64,000 bases of DNA from Saxidomus purpurata (taxonomy: Eukaryota > Mollusca > Bivalvia > Venerida > Veneridae): contig JAFMSR010000014.1 of the NCBI GenBank assembly GCA_022818135.1, forward strand, positions 43,524,924 to 43,588,923, in the 5' to 3' direction. Under the pieces are notes generated by a model, which had not been told where the DNA came from, searched no databases, and worked only from the letters and a program-made list of their open reading frames with translations. Each line of letters starts with the position of its first letter. Within the stretch, counting starts at the first letter, position 1. The translations under genes and the position numbers were made by a program. Below are positions 1 through 15,400 of this stretch, in pieces.

Positions 1-59
1 ATATTTTCATTATATCCAGAGTCGTTATATACGGTTTATTGTATTTCCAGGCCAGTTGG

Positions 60-240
60 TAGGTAAGGTAGGTTCCTGGTTCGAGTCCCAGTCTCCGGCA
101 AAGCCACTGATGCCACACGTGTCTTAATTCCTCAAGCTGCAAGTAGATGCAGAGGTTTCCCTCGGGATGGCATTTGAAATGCATGTGTTGGAGAGCGATT
201 CAACAGGCTATGGAAAGCTTTGTTGCATGGTCATCTAGCT
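60..240 (+). mobile_element. tRNA-derived SINE fragment
   Basis: A B-box-like GGTTCGAGTCCC at about 79-90 is followed by a non-tRNA tail. No closable acceptor stem is visible. Preceded by a fragment (about 21-46) of the pogo-like MITE end found at 7756-8248. Confidence 0.4.
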
Positions 241-336
241 TGATTTAAAATAAATTCGTATCAACTATAAATCTGATATCATCTATAGTTGTAGTCAACT
301 ATAAGTTTAGGAGTAAACTGTTTTTGTATTTCGTAC

Positions 337-481
337 CTGCGTATTTTCCCTCGAGGTTGAGGTTCACATCGGTAAAGAATTTTTTACCGCTACCTATGTC
401 ATACTGGCCTACTTTTCCGGATTGGTCCCCGACCTCACAACGCAGGGGATTGGCAGTGTTGCATTCAGAGTAACTTGTACC
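337..481 (-). CDS. CSRP exon 6: middle of SOD domain 6
   Basis: The acceptor TTTTTACAG is followed by codons for GTSYSECN, CEVGDQSGKVG and FFTDVNLNLEG, the loop and strand pattern that follows GPHYNPF in the other domains. The donor GTACGA leaves phase 1. The next exon, which should hold the SIxGxxxVIH and R-x-x-C motifs, is not in the window. Confidence 0.82.
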
Positions 482-3400
482 CTGTAAAAAAAAGATTATG
501 TTGGGGATTTTATTGAATACATTGAGTTAAGTCGGATATATAAGAATATACGATTTATGATACAGATTTTACTATCTGGAAAAAAAAAGAGATGGAGAAA
601 TCTTTAAAATATAACACGGAACAGGTCCAGGGATACAAATATACAAAATTTAATGTATGTGAAATCAATCTTTCGAGAAAATTTGGAAATACCAAGTGGC
701 GGAATTCGTGAAAAATAGCCTAAATTAATTATTAGAAAATAGAGCCCAATTTGTAGTACATGTACAATGTACCAAGACGGCTCGACACTTTTTGGTATGG
801 CCGTTTTGTGAGATTAGTTCATGTTAGATGGCGCTTTCGGTGGATTCTCGTGTTAGGATATATTAATGTTTACTCTGCTTGCACCTTTACGATCAGTGCA
901 GATCATGATCAGCCTACACGAGCATTTAAATTTCAGTATTCATCCCTCAGACCAAATAATGGTACCGTCCAAACTGAAAGACGGACAAGTCCATTTTAGA
1001 ACTTTAGTATATATATGGGTTAATAAACGACATTATATAGGTTCGGGTCGTACCGTCTATACCTTGAACGAGGTTGGTGGACCAAACCTTACATTATATA
1101 GGTTTTCACGGTATCGTTTTGCCAACCGGTTTCACTATAAGATCATCAGGGCAAATACAATATAAATTACTAAGCAACGTCAATTTTTGTGCACACATTT
1201 TTATAATTTAGGTATATCGGCACATCTTTTGACTTTTTTTTACGTATGTGGGTTAATATATATACATGTACGAACATGTATAGCATCAGCCTTTTACGTG
1301 ATAACGTATATATAGCTGGTATCTAAGATGTATAACAAATGCCAGCGTGACGCAGCATTTCAATTGTTAAACAAAAATGACTGTAACATGATAGATAAAA
1401 TTATCACATCCACCGAAAACAAAGATGTCAAGTCGCGGAAAGGTCATGACTTTTTCTTGTATATTTTACCAAAAAAAAGTATTTTAAAACTATTTCGATC
1501 AAATTTTATAACCGTAGTTTAGTTATAGCTGGAGTAACTTGTATGTGGGACAGGATGTGGCCGAATCGCTCTTAAATGTATTCAGTGTGTTTTTGTCACG
1601 TAGTTTTGCGTTGTTTCAGTCCTCAGATGTCCTCAATTTCTGAACGAATATGGAGATCTCACAGAAACATGCACAAATAAGTGGATGTATGCTGATCGTT
1701 AAAGAAAAACACGTCAGTCCGCGAAAAGACGCAAAAATGTCAGTCCGCGAAATAATGTCAATCCGCGAAATAATGTCGATCAAGGTTTTGTTACATGATT
1801 TCGCATCTTAGCTGTAACTTAGAAAGAATCGAATGATATTTCCTGGAGTCTCAAAGAATGCTCTGCATAAGTGGCCTGTTCAAAAACTTACTGATTTAAC
1901 TCAGTAACTCCATTCGAAAATCATAAAAATTATTTTCCACAAATTGTTAAAGTAAAAATCAATAACATTAAACAAAAATTTTTTTAACCGTTCCTGTGAA
2001 GATATGTGAGCGTAGTTTGTATGTTACAGGTCAATGTCACCTGTTTACGGGGAAACTTAACAAAAACTGTTTGGTGCACTTTTACACCGTTAAAATTATG
2101 GGGGTGTGGGGGGGGGGGGGGCGTATGTAGTGTCAAACTCCTAAATCTTTTGTATGCCGGGACTTAGAAGAATTAAACACTACAGGACGTGTTGACCAAA
2201 CTTATGTTGCTTAACCTTTTTGCACGTTACAGTGATCTTGCGTGCGTTGATATTCTGATGCGAAACCTTGACCCTAAAGCAATGGTAGACTGGTTTATGT
2301 GAAACGAATATGGTTATACTGTAATACATCCTGTAGCTTAACAGAGCGATATACGAAGTTGCAGGAGTTCTCGTGAATTTGAAAATATTTCGTACATTTT
2401 TTAACATTTTGAACAATCTTGAAAATGTTTGTTGAAGTCATTTCACAAACAGACATGTGGTTATTTATCAGCTGATGAGTGACCCCCTGGATGCATTCGT
2501 GTTAAGTATGGCTTAAAGACATAGCGCAAAATGTTGAAAAACAAGTACACATTATAATTTACACGTGTTTTCCTTATGTCTAGTGGTATATAAGGATTGA
2601 TTTCGTCGTAGAGTGTAGTTTGACAAGTGCTGTCTATACTTGAGATCCCCTAACCTATCCTACAGTGTGATTCATATTTCTTCTTCATTCATTCATTCAG
2701 TAGTAAAGCTGTCATTTATTCAAACATGCATGCATACGTAAAAGATAAGTCATTTTTAAAGGGGCACTCCCGAAAACTTGAGGTCAATTAAATAATTTCA
2801 AAAGCATAAATAATAAAATATTTACTTAACCTTAGCTTAACCTATACATTACAGTCATCGTCGGTAAAATCAGCATTTTAAAATATGTTGCAATACCGTA
2901 AGCATTTCAAAAATAATCTATGTATAGTTGCTGTTGTACAATTAATGGGTGTATAGCGATTTATTATAGACGGTGTGAAAATTAAGAGTGTTATACAAAA
3001 AACTGGTTTTCATCACAATAAACATGGACTGCAGTTGACGGGCATTCAGTCTTTACATTTACTATTTCTTACTCAATTAACTCCCTTTGCTGCCAAAAGC
3101 CCTGTCAGTAGATATGGGCCAGAAAATAGTCTGCTAGAATAAGGAAAATATACTATCATCTAGCCTGGTGGCGAGGCTAGGACTGCAGCTGCAGTAATCA
3201 TACTAATCATGTGTGTTGTATAATTATCATGATCTATTTGCAAATAGATCATGTTAAGACTAACTGCATCTGTCTGAACACGCCAAACAACACTTTGATT
3301 TTTTTTGTAGAAAACAAAACGTGATTTTTTTTCGAATTATATTACACATTAAAAGGGATAGAGCAATAATCATCAGGCTATATATGTCAATGTTTGGTTT

Positions 3401-6400
3401 CTAGACCCCCGGCGGATATCTTGTCTTAATTGCGTTCTGTGAAACAGACAAACACGCATCATATTCCATTTCTTTGAAACTTAGAGCAAATGTATGTGCC
3501 ACCATGCTATAGATGGGGCTTTGATAGACAATGTTGGGTTAACACTAAAATTCTAATATAAAAAGTGTGACACTAATCAGAAGTGTGACTTATATCAGAA
3601 GTGTGACATATCTCAGAAGTGTGACATATATCAGAAGTGTGACATAAAACAGAAGTGTGACAACCTACCGTATCAACCATGAAGGGATTATAGTGAGGTC
3701 CAGCACTCCCGCATGGTCCAGTCGTACGTTTCTCGTGCACGTGCCAATTGTGGCCCGTGGTCATCATAGTTGGGTCGTCCGTATAATGTAAATTGACCTC
3801 CATCATTGTATTACTGGTGTCACCATTCAAGTATATATACTGAGACTGAAATATATAGAACATGATAATAACTTTAAAAGTGATACTCGCAGCAAAGAAA
3901 GAACAATATGTGAAGAATGTCAATGGTATAACATACAATTAACAAGGAAAACACTGGTGTATAGCATGCGTGCGCACATAGTAGTTACTTTACTCGGAAA
4001 AAGCCTGATTTTAGAACGTAGCGGCACACTCCAGCAAGTATAAACACATGCACAGGAACAGAACAACTATATATTACATCCCAAGCTGACTCGGAAATAA
4101 TATTAATTTCAGGAGTATCTGACTGCCGTTGGTTAAATATTTCTTTTATGTTGTAGAAATCAAAGATTTAGTTGAATTTAGCCTATATTATCACTAGAGA
4201 TGCAGGTTTCAAACCACTAAATGGTTTTTCCATTACCATAGATCTACAACGCAGTTAAATTCTGATTAGACAGAAATTTAAGTTAGTGTAGAACAGTTAC
4301 TTACTGTCTTTATTATTTATGCATTTAATAGACAAGTCAGTCGCAAATATTTAATATTTGGAGGGGGATGACGTTTGAGTGTAAACTTTTTTGGAAGTTA
4401 AATACCTGTCTACGATTACAATAAATCTGGGTCATAACATGACCAAGTAGATATATAATTTACGATACTACGTTTTCTTATAGAAATGATGTTGACACTC
4501 TCTGTATACTCTTTGTAAATTACATTCGAAGTAAACATTACACCTATCAGCGATAATAGGTGAATAATTTATTAAAAAGGCGCAAACACTTGTAACGTTT
4601 TAGGCAAATAATTTCAATGCGAAGATCAAACAGACGAAATGCCTAACTGACTACGGTTGGCGGTTAAATGGTTAAAAATTACTACGCTGGGATAACACGC
4701 TCTTCTTCTATAAAACTAATTTCATCAAATATTTATGTCAAGGCAATATATTGTATCAGATAACTTTGAATTTCACAAATAAGGAAATAATCATGCATGG
4801 ATATTAATGAAAACGTTAAACTTTAAACCATATGAATCGTTTTGTTGGCGTATAACCGTGTTAGTTTATTACTTAATTAATACAGATCAAATGTCAGGTT
4901 ATTACACAGAAATCCCATCAGTTATTCTGTGAAACTTTATAACAAAATAAATGCAAATAAAGTCATTTTAATAAAATGCAAATTTACGGTAACTTGAATT
5001 CGGTGATTTCGTTTTCCGTTTAGCAAATGGTAATATCGAATATGTTTTTGCACGCTTTATAAAAGTGTACCGAGGGTTGTATTGTCAAATTAATTCTTCG
5101 TTCGCATTGTCCAGATATATGTTTGCATTATCTATGTCTTTATGTTCGCCTTATCCAAATGACAAAAGCTATGTTCGAATTGTCTAAGTCAACGTTCACA
5201 TTTTCAAAGTCTATGTTCATATTTTGCAGGCTTGTGCGCAGAAATAACGATATGATACTTACCAATCGGATATAGCCGCTTACATTTCCAGTGAAGACTG
5301 CCTCGTGTTCGACAAGTTTGACTCCTGATGTGATCTCTACAATGTTTCCACACGCCCAACGTGTCGCTGCGTCGTCGTTTCTGTGTATCACAATCGATCT
5401 GCCGACGATACTGTATTGACCCGTCATCGGTAAAGTCCAGTCTAAATACTCAGCGGACGAAGCACCCCCACTGAGCGGACTAAACTTTCCACTCAAATCA
5501 CCTATTTCGTATTCATCTAGCGTTCCTTGAGCGGGACCTTTAGCGGGGCCTCCAAACGGATTGAGATGCCCGCCAACATCAGAAGCTTGACACACATCTG
5601 ACGCAGGCGCAGAGACGCTGGTGGGATATTGGTGAACATGATACCCGGCTACCTCTGAATTCAATCCAGACAAAGAGACAGTCATTTTTGTAACACCTGA
5701 GAGAATGTTGATGGAATTTTCAGCAAATGAGATTGTCCCGGTTGGACTACTTTGACCCTCTGCAGACGACCATGACGACACCCTTGCTTTTCGGATGAAC
5801 TTTTGTCTGATGTCGGCACACGATAATCTTCCACCACCTGCATTGGCTTCATGGATCGTTATAGACCTTCCAATAATCGACTGCGGTCCCGACAGTGGTA
5901 ACTGCAAATCTGAAAAGAAGTATTTTTGTTTTCCGCCTGCATTGGTTCGTATGTTTAGTTTGCCATGTTTGCCCGACATATCTCCTAGTTCACAGCGGAA
6001 TTGGTTGTAAGAGTTACACATACTGTTATAATTTCCCATTAAATCCACGGAATACGGGTTGTAATGCCCAGCTACAGACGAACATCGGCCCGTCTGAAGC
6101 AACATATCGTCACCTACTTGATCTACATGCACATGCCAGTTGTGGGCTACTGTTTGTGATGTAAACGTTGAAGCAAAGTCAAGTTCTACATAAATCTGAG
6201 TCCCTGCATACCATTTATCCTTTGGTTGACTGAAAACCATATAGCCTATAACTGGATACGTAAATCTAGCATAGGCAGTTTCCATGGGGATATCGTCCGT
6301 AGGCCAAATAGTTGAACACATCCAACGTGATCCGTCTACAGCCTTGTGAATAACAACACTACGGCCTACAATGGTGTTCTTTCCAAACAGCTGCATGTAA

Positions 6401-9400
6401 GGGTCAGTCAAATTCATCATGTAACTGTTCATTGTACCCAATTCACCAAATTTTCCACTGATGTCACCAACCTCATATTTGTCTAGTGTTGTTGATACGG
6501 GCGAAGGGTACAGCGAGTCGACCAGAACGTTAAATGGATTAAAATGTCCCCCTACATGAGTGGAGTCACACATTGCTTCGCTTTCTAGAACTTGCTGTGG
6601 AACTGGCCATTTATGCACGTGATATCCTCCAGCCGCTTTTAACAGATTGTCTAGCTTAACTTGTATGTTTACATGATCCAGTGGTGATTTTTGCTCGAAC
6701 ATTACACTCCCGGTCACGTTGTCATTGCTAAACTTTGCAATGGCGGACATTCGCGGATAAAGCACGATATTTGCGCATGCGTAGTAATCTGATCCGTTCA
6801 AAAATACTAAGGTTTTACCTATTATTGAGATTGGTCCACTTAGTGGAAGTTTTAAGTCTCCATAAAATGCTTTAGTGCTTCCGTCTGCTTGCAATGTTAT
6901 ATCACCGTGTTTGGCACTGAGGTCGCCAATTTTGCAGTTGGTATGATTATCATGAGAACAGCCACTTCCGGTCGAAATATCCGGATTGTAAAGGTTTTTA
7001 ATAGTGCTACCACACCTGTTGTCGATATTTGTATTTGCAGTAGTGTCCATTTTTACAATGCCACTGTTAACTTGCCACTTGAGTGGATCTTGTGGCACTG
7101 CTTTACCGACCGGATACAAGTCTAAATAAATAAAAGTGTCGGCCTTTTCGGAGTTGTCCTGCTGTCGGAATATGACAGTACCACCGATTTCCGCCGGAAA
7201 GTTGGCAAACGCTGTAATGTAGTCCGCATCAGCTTCTATTGTGGCACAGGCCGTCAACACGCTGTCCGTGATGACGAACGAACGACCTTGAAATAAACAG
7301 ATGTCGGCATGGTTACAAATGGTCGATATTATACAGCAACTTGTATAATGTAAATAATCACTATTCATTAGTGAGTCATTATGTTAAGAAATTCAGCTAA
7401 GGTCAACATTTTCTAGCACAATTGTCCTCTGGCATTAACGGAATAAAGCTTAAACAAATTCCAGCGAGATCTATCAATACATTTGGCGAGTCAAAAATTA
7501 CTCCACCTTCTCCATGAACTAGTTATCGTATAGTAATTAAGACTTGGGTTCAACTATAGCAGCCAGTCAAAGAATGCATTAATTGAGGCCAATAAAAGTA
7601 GCGGATGATTTCACTATAAAAAGATCATTATGGATAAATAAATACTGTTTGCTTCAGACAGGTGGCTGCGTAATAGAGGTGTTCAACTGTACAGCTATTT
7701 ATAATTCGATAAATTCTTTGAAAATAAGGGACATCAGAAAGGAGAAATTTCAATACAGTAAACTCCGCTTTTTAAGATTTTTTGCGTCATTTTTATTTTC
7801 GTTATATCCGGGGTTTTTTCATTAATAAAATTATAATATTTTCATTTCATTAGAAAAAAATCTCGGGCAGAGAAAACGTGTTCCTTATATCCGGATTTCG
7901 TTATATTCAGAGTCGTTATATCCAAAGTCGTTTTACGGAGTCGTTATATACGGAGTTAACTGTATACACTGCTTAAGCATTTTACTTTACAAGTATCACC
8001 TATATGCTTGGAAAGCGGAAAGAAATTTTCTGACAAAGTTATCGAAGAATAAGTATACATGTACAGTAAACTCCGTATATAACGACTCCGGATATAGCGA
8101 AATTCCGGATATAAGGAACATATTTTCTGCGCCCGAATTATTTTCTTAATCTATTTTATATGAAAATATAGTACGGATATTGCAAAGTCCGGATATAAGG
8201 AACAAATTTCAAAGGTTCCAAGAAGTTCGTTATAAACGGAGTTTACTGTAGAAGCATGTAACTGTATGGTTGAAACTGCTTTCACTCGTTATCGCTTGCA
8301 TACACAACATATTTTTCTTACATTCCATAATGCATTTTTTATAATGTTCATTAAGATGTTTTAGCTTCAGAGATACAAACTTGCAACTACTTAATTACAT
8401 ACCAGTGACAAATCGATTGATTATACGAAAATAAACATTTTCTAATTTGTCACTTAATGTCGTGTGTAAAAGATCAGCACGTTAACTACTTTGATTTGTA
8501 TTAATTTATTTACTCTCAATGCCGAAACAATTCGTACACCGTATATCAATCGGTCTCTGGAATTGAAGTTTAACTGTCGGGTGAGCCTTTTCTATCGGTT
8601 CAGTGTGTTTCTTTTTTTAAATTAAATTGTTTAAGTCCCGGTCGGCCGTCGGATTTGCAATCATTTGTTTAAATCTTGGTTATGTTAGGACCCACTTTAA
8701 GCGAAGTCTGATTATCATGTGCAAAAACAGAAACAAGACAGTATTATTTACATAATTATGCCATGTCACGACAATACAACGGATTTTCTGTCCCTTTATG
8801 CTGCCCCGCCCGAAACAAAGTTACAAAAAATGTAAGTCTGTGCTTTTGAAGGAGATGAGCAACCAACTCAGAGATAAACCATCTTAAAGGTTAAATCAAG
8901 CGTAGCTATATTTAGGAAATTAAAGTGTTTACAATTGAGTTAATGTAATTGCAAACCAAAATACGATTTAAACAGAGGTTCAACTTAAACTCGGGTATCA
9001 AATTTTGATCACCGTCATAAATAAAATTTTGAAAGTTATATCTCACAATCTTTGTCATTCTGTACTAGATCATTATAGAAGCCCTGGGTGGACTTTTAAT
9101 TTTCCGATTACTGACTATTACTTCATTAATTCTAACTTCTGACTGTTTTACTTCTGACTTCTTCCGACTTCCTTACTTCTAACTTCAGACATCCTTACTT
9201 CTCACTTCCTCTTACTACCGAAGTTAAAAGCTCAAATTCTGAAGTACTAAACCTAGAAGTCCCTCAAGGGCTTCCATAAGATTCAGTTACAGCTGTGTAT
9301 ACTTTAAGGAAATATTAAATGCATATCCACCTATAGATTTATCATCAAAGAAGTTTGTTTACGCATTTAGTATTGATATTTGACATAAAAGTTGACTGTC

Positions 9401-12400
9401 AAGGCGAAATGCATCTTCGATTTCTGCAGTAAGTTTATACTTTGTATTATTTCAGCTCATCTCAAAATAACTCAATTTTCATCAGCCCGAAACGCATTTA
9501 TAAACTCTCCCTGTCTTAAAATATTAGTTTGACCTCTATCCTAATTATGCTGGAAGTCACAAACTAAATAATCAGCCACTTTCAAGAATAACTCTAGATG
9601 AATCAACCGCAGAAAAAGAGGGACAATGTGTCTTGCCTACGGCCACTACCAGAACGTGGCACTGGCGGGGATCGAACTCTGGTAAACAGCTCCAATCCCG
9701 TAGCGAACCCGCTACCACTGCGCCACAGAACGTACACAATCTTATCGGTATTTATACCGACTCTACTCTATGTTAATGATAGTAAGTTGACTATGATTAC
9801 CTTCTATTGACTTTGTTCCAGAAAGATCCATTCCTCCAGCGATCAGCTGCCCTTTACCGGAAGTGGCTGTTGCTGTGCCGATACTAAAATATAGAGATAA
9901 AGTGAAAATGCAGTGATACTCAAAAAATTTAGCACATATATACATGTACTTGTATACCTCTGTATTTGCGTCATGGTTTGGCATTGTATGTGTCATGAGA
10001 GCATATATATAAAGAGTAGAAAACAATACAAAATTAAGATTTCTGTAAAAAAAACACAAAAAAACATGTATCTATAAAGAGTAGGAAACAATACCAGATT
10101 AAAAATTCTGTAAAAAAAAAAACACAACACCATTAAGACATGATTTGTATTGCTGTGAAAGTATTAGTCAATCATTAAAGTCGCATAGAATTGAATAACC
10201 AGATTAATAGTACATATGTAATAAATTCAACATAATTTATCAATTTAAGAATCGGATTGAAGAAAAGTACATTATAAGATTAAGTTGCTACATTCAAGGA
10301 ACATTTCACAGCTACAAGAACGCCATGATTACTATATACAATGTATGAATACAACTTTATACAGAGAAAGCAGTTTCTTAATTAACATCGTCACAGAAAA
10401 GCAGATATTATATGCTACATTTTATCATTCAAGGTTACAGGGAGCATGCAGCAGCAGATAACTGTAAATTGGGCGATTTTCGCGTTACGAAAATTCCGTT
10501 ATTTGTGAAGCTTGTGAAACTTATTCGCGCGAAAGGAGAACTCTCTAATAGCAAATCTATGGGATATGAATTTTTCGCGAGATTTTTTTAATTAGCGAAA
10601 TGGGACAATTCGCGAAAATTAAATCAGCGCGAATATTACCCAATTTACATAATACTGACGCACAGAACATCATTAGTTTATAATATTTTCACAGAAAACA
10701 ATAGTACCTGATTATAGTGCTATATAGGACATAATTGAATACATTGATGTAGAGAACAGCAGCATCTTAAATTATTGCTGCAGAGGAGAGCACTACATAT
10801 TGCTGCTGAGAGCTACATTGGCTGATAACACAGATGCAGGAAAGTTAATAGCACTACCTAATTTGATCTATATCGAAAGCATTGGTTAAAAGTCGGGTTA
10901 CGTTCGGGTTACGTGGTAAAGCACGACATATTACACTGCAGAGTCCGGGAAAAAGAAATGTTAATATACAAAGTAACTAATACATGTACTACAAATAGTG
11001 CTTACAGGAAGAGGGCATTACAGTTCGGCCAAGCAATTTGCTTCCACTTTGTATGCAAAACAATTCAAGCAAACTAAAATGCGATACTTAGGCCGATACA
11101 AATTCAGGCCTCCGTGTTAAATAATGTGGTTGTTGTTGTTGTTTGAAAAGGGCAATCTTTGTTCATACTTTTCATTCATATCAACTGTACAGTTTTAGTA
11201 GCTAATTATAAGCAAACTAATATAGCACTGTTACAAAATACGTCTGTACTAGAACTAGTAAAGCGCTAGTGTAACGAACATAGAAGGGAAACACACATTT
11301 CTATAAAACTATCAAGACGAACACAGGAGGGAAACACACATTTCTATAGAACAATCACAATCAAATTGCAACATATACAACTGCGAATGTGTAAATCTTA
11401 CAACGTGTGCTTCTTATACTTACTTTGTCTTCCTAAAATACAAGAGATGCAATTAAATAGCTGATTATTCATTATAAATAACATTAGTAGAACACGTGAC
11501 TATAGGTGACATATATATAAGATACTAATACTACAAAAAAAAAACAAATATTTTACATGAAAATTCCCTTTTATGCAAGCTATGAAATGAAAAAAAAAGA
11601 ATCTGATAGGATTTTCACTTCGGTAGTTTTGTTGGATAATTTTTTATTACACACTAATGTTATGCAACAATACTGGCACCTTTATGTTCATATATTAGTT
11701 TTAAAACGGGCCTAGAGATTCAATATTTATATGTAGTTACTGAAACAGCATTTGTTTTGATATGGTCACACGTATCAAATACTTATCGAATAGCAAAAAA
11801 ATACAATATTCTTAGAAACGTCCCTGCATGAATTCTAAATAAAGTGACATAAGTCTTTCAATCCGGGTTATTTTGATTTATAATGCGGTTTTAAGCAATT
11901 CATAAACAAATATGCAATGCACACTCCCCATGGGCAATTTATTAATGGTAATGTCAATATAAAATGTTTATAAGAAACGTTCCCGGATACTGGTTATCTA
12001 AAAGGTCGGCAATCCGGATAGTCTGAAGAACATACAAACCTCTCTTATCTGATGTCATTACGTAAGCACAAAAGGGAAGGCGACATAAATACATGTGACA
12101 TAATATACAAATCACGATAAATAAACACCTATTAAATGACTTGCAATTCAGGTATATTTTTTTTTTACAAAACTTTGGTCTGAACTTTTCATATCAATTG
12201 TTATCGCCAATACGCAAGTACTTTTTATTGGTTTATGTGCTGCATTGTAAGACGCCACGCCATTTGGATGTACAACGTCATAACATCTTGGTGACAACCA
12301 GATTTTGATGTTATTTCTTATTAGTCTTCTTCTTCACAGTTGAAAAAAGACGTGACTCTAGGAAAAAGACACGGCTTCGTCAAGACATTAGCTGAAGGAA

Positions 12401-15400
12401 CGAAAAACTATTTTTTAAACAATACTTACACTGCACCTATATTGTCGTTGCTACATATTTTATTAGTAGGCCTATCATAGTTCACGCGATATTCGTGCAG
12501 TTCCAGTGAGTAGTTGCCATTGGCCAAATTTTCCAGATCCAAGTTGATGGTAACATCTCCGCCTTCCATCTGCTGGGTGAACTCGACCTTACCCGTCACG
12601 CCGGCGATATTGTAGACAGCCTGGAGTGTTGTAACTGCGCTGGCCACAGAAACTGAAACAGAAATAAATTGTTAACCAATGTCAGTTTTCGCCCATAACC
12701 ACGGTATGCTTTCTGTAGGTCGACCTTTAAAATACAGACACTCGGAGACATGGGCTGGGACGGACTGGCCGCGTCCAAACCCCGAGTATTTGTGCTATTT
12801 AAACAGCCTGAAATGAATACAAAGGTACAATGTATCACATTTTACAATTATTTACTTTAAAATAGGTTCAAATTAGAATTTGATAAAAGGGTGTTCCGTG
12901 AATATTTATAATTTATATAATAACGATTTTCGAGTTAATATAAACGGAAAAGATTATAACAGTCCATTGATCTTGCAGGATGGTATCTTTCGAGTTGGCT
13001 GTTTACTTCCGGCTCCTCCGAGCGGTGGAGGATCGAGCCCGTTTATGCAGCCGAAGTCGGTCGTGACCCTACGTCTCTTTCGGGTTCTTCATAACGAAGA
13101 ATCATATTTCTGTACTCTAACTACACAAAAGATTACTTAGTATGCAAATAATACTTAAATACCGGTAGTTGACTGGCCAAGCAAGGGCGATCAAATGTGA
13201 AATCATAATCATATTTATAATTTACTTTCTACTGTATGATGGACACGTGTTCTGCAACAGCTATTTCACTAATTAACATGTTCACGCAACAGTTATATTA
13301 AAATATTTATTATTAAAAGACTTCAAAAGAGAGTAATATAAATGTATAACCTCTGACAAAAATTATTTATTTTCACCTATTTATGATTTCCATATCAGAT
13401 AAGAAATGTTGAAGCGTTCCGTTCATTTAAAGTCGTAAACAAGGTCAACCGTTCAATTCTATTGAACTGTATGACCCAGGCGCGTTGGAATAATTATTAT
13501 AGTACATAGTTCATATAAAGTCAAGGCCTTAAAACGGTGTGCAAAATTAAGATATGCAAGATAGGTGATAGTGATCTACAATATATCGCCCTGTGGACCA
13601 AATATTCACTTATACATGTAAATGAACTTACAATAGCCACCATCTTAAATCATTGTTATATTTCGTCGCGAAAATAATCATCAGAATTAGCCTAGTAAGT
13701 AGAAGGTCTATACATTTTAACTACTTACTCCTTAAAAAAATCTTCAGAAATTAAAGTAATTGACATTACACTCAAAAGTTGTATGACTGTATATACTGTC
13801 AAGTGCTTCCTGTATCGGTAATTTTCTGACAAAAAAAATATGCAAATCAATTTCCCAATCCTGTAAAGTCTACTCTTATTATAAAGGCCTGGACAAAACA
13901 CAATTGTGAAAACTTAAGATAAATGTACAATTATTGTATATGAAAATCTTTTTGATATTTAACTTTGACAATCGAAAACACTAATGCAAAATATTTAACT
14001 CAAAATATAATTATTTCTTAACTTTTGAATGCTTTCTGATAACGGGTCTGACTTATGAAAAAGATAGTTCGTATATTACACACACGTTCGGAAACTTGTA
14101 CAAATGTTCTTTTTAAACAAAGGCCCCAAGAATGTGGATGATACAGATTATTTTCCCAGTGATTTGTCAATGACTTAGTAGCGTTCGGGTTATCTCACGC
14201 CAAAGTCTTTCCAATGATCGGACATTTTATAAGATGTGTCACGTGTAATATTTAGTTTGCTACTTCAAAGGTCCAGGTCACGGTGATTGCCTCTGCGTTT
14301 TTGGCCTGGGGACTGAAAGTCCCCAAGGCCTAAGTTAGTATACCACATTTCAAACCCTGCAAGAATTTTAGCCGTGCTATGTGCGAATAACAACTGTAAA
14401 CATGCGCCATGCGAAAGTAGTGCAAGACAGACCAGATCAATCTTCTGTTTGAATGCCGCATATGGTAAGAACATGTTACAAATAAAAATAGTACATACAA
14501 CTTTAAACATGCGGAAGGTATATAGCTTACGGGCTGCTTCACTTTTTTTCTGTTTTAGAAATTAATGCCTGTTAGCTGATTACGGAAGATAATCATATGC
14601 ATATCAGGAAAAGTACGGATATTTCGGAAATTTCGAAAACGTACGAAGCTCGATATAAGAGTTTGTGTTTGTTTTCAAATTTCCGATGTTATTTCATTGA
14701 CACTTTGTTTTTCGAACGATTACATATATATTTCCTAAAAATAAATGTCTCTAAAAAAGATATAATTTACGTACTTCCCGAGAAGGAACTAACGTGATCA
14801 AATTCACCCGCCATTTATCGAGGACCTGCATGTCGAGGCCCAGTGAACGGTTTCACTGATACACTACAAGGTACCCAGAATCATTTTTGGTTTTCTCTGT
14901 TATCACTTGTACAGTACTGTATTTATTTTCATTGCTGGTTTGCTTTGTTTATTTCTGTTTCAAGGTCTTGTCTTGGTACACATAATTTTCGATCCACATC
15001 TCAGATCATATCGCTTGAGTTGTACAAAGCGCGATCGATTTTGTGATCATTCATTCTGTGTCATATTTGATTTCGTCCTCTGCACTTTCGACCCTCTGCA
15101 CATTTCGACCCGCGCTTTAGGTGTTCAAGCAGAACACGTAGGTGAAAGTTGTTTTTCGGGGTTAACCTATAGCCCCCAGGCTTTCAGCGCTCACAGCGCT
15201 TTGATTCGTATCAGTCCTCAACGTAATACTGACTGTAAATATGTTACCCACTCGGGTAATATACTAATGATGTTTCTTTCCACCAAGGGTATACATGTCG
15301 GACGGTTATCGCCTCTTATAATCTTCAAAGTATACTTAAGAAATTTTAGCTCATTTAAGCTGAAGACACTTTATGGCCTCTGTGTGGATTTCCGGAGATC

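Noticed and set aside
3573..3668. Cys/His-rich peptide tail (CHTSDI repeats) as normal coding sequence of CSRP
   Set aside because: The good GTAGGT donor at 3668-3667 and the in-phase continuation in exon 6 show that this is intronic; kept only as a possible retention product.
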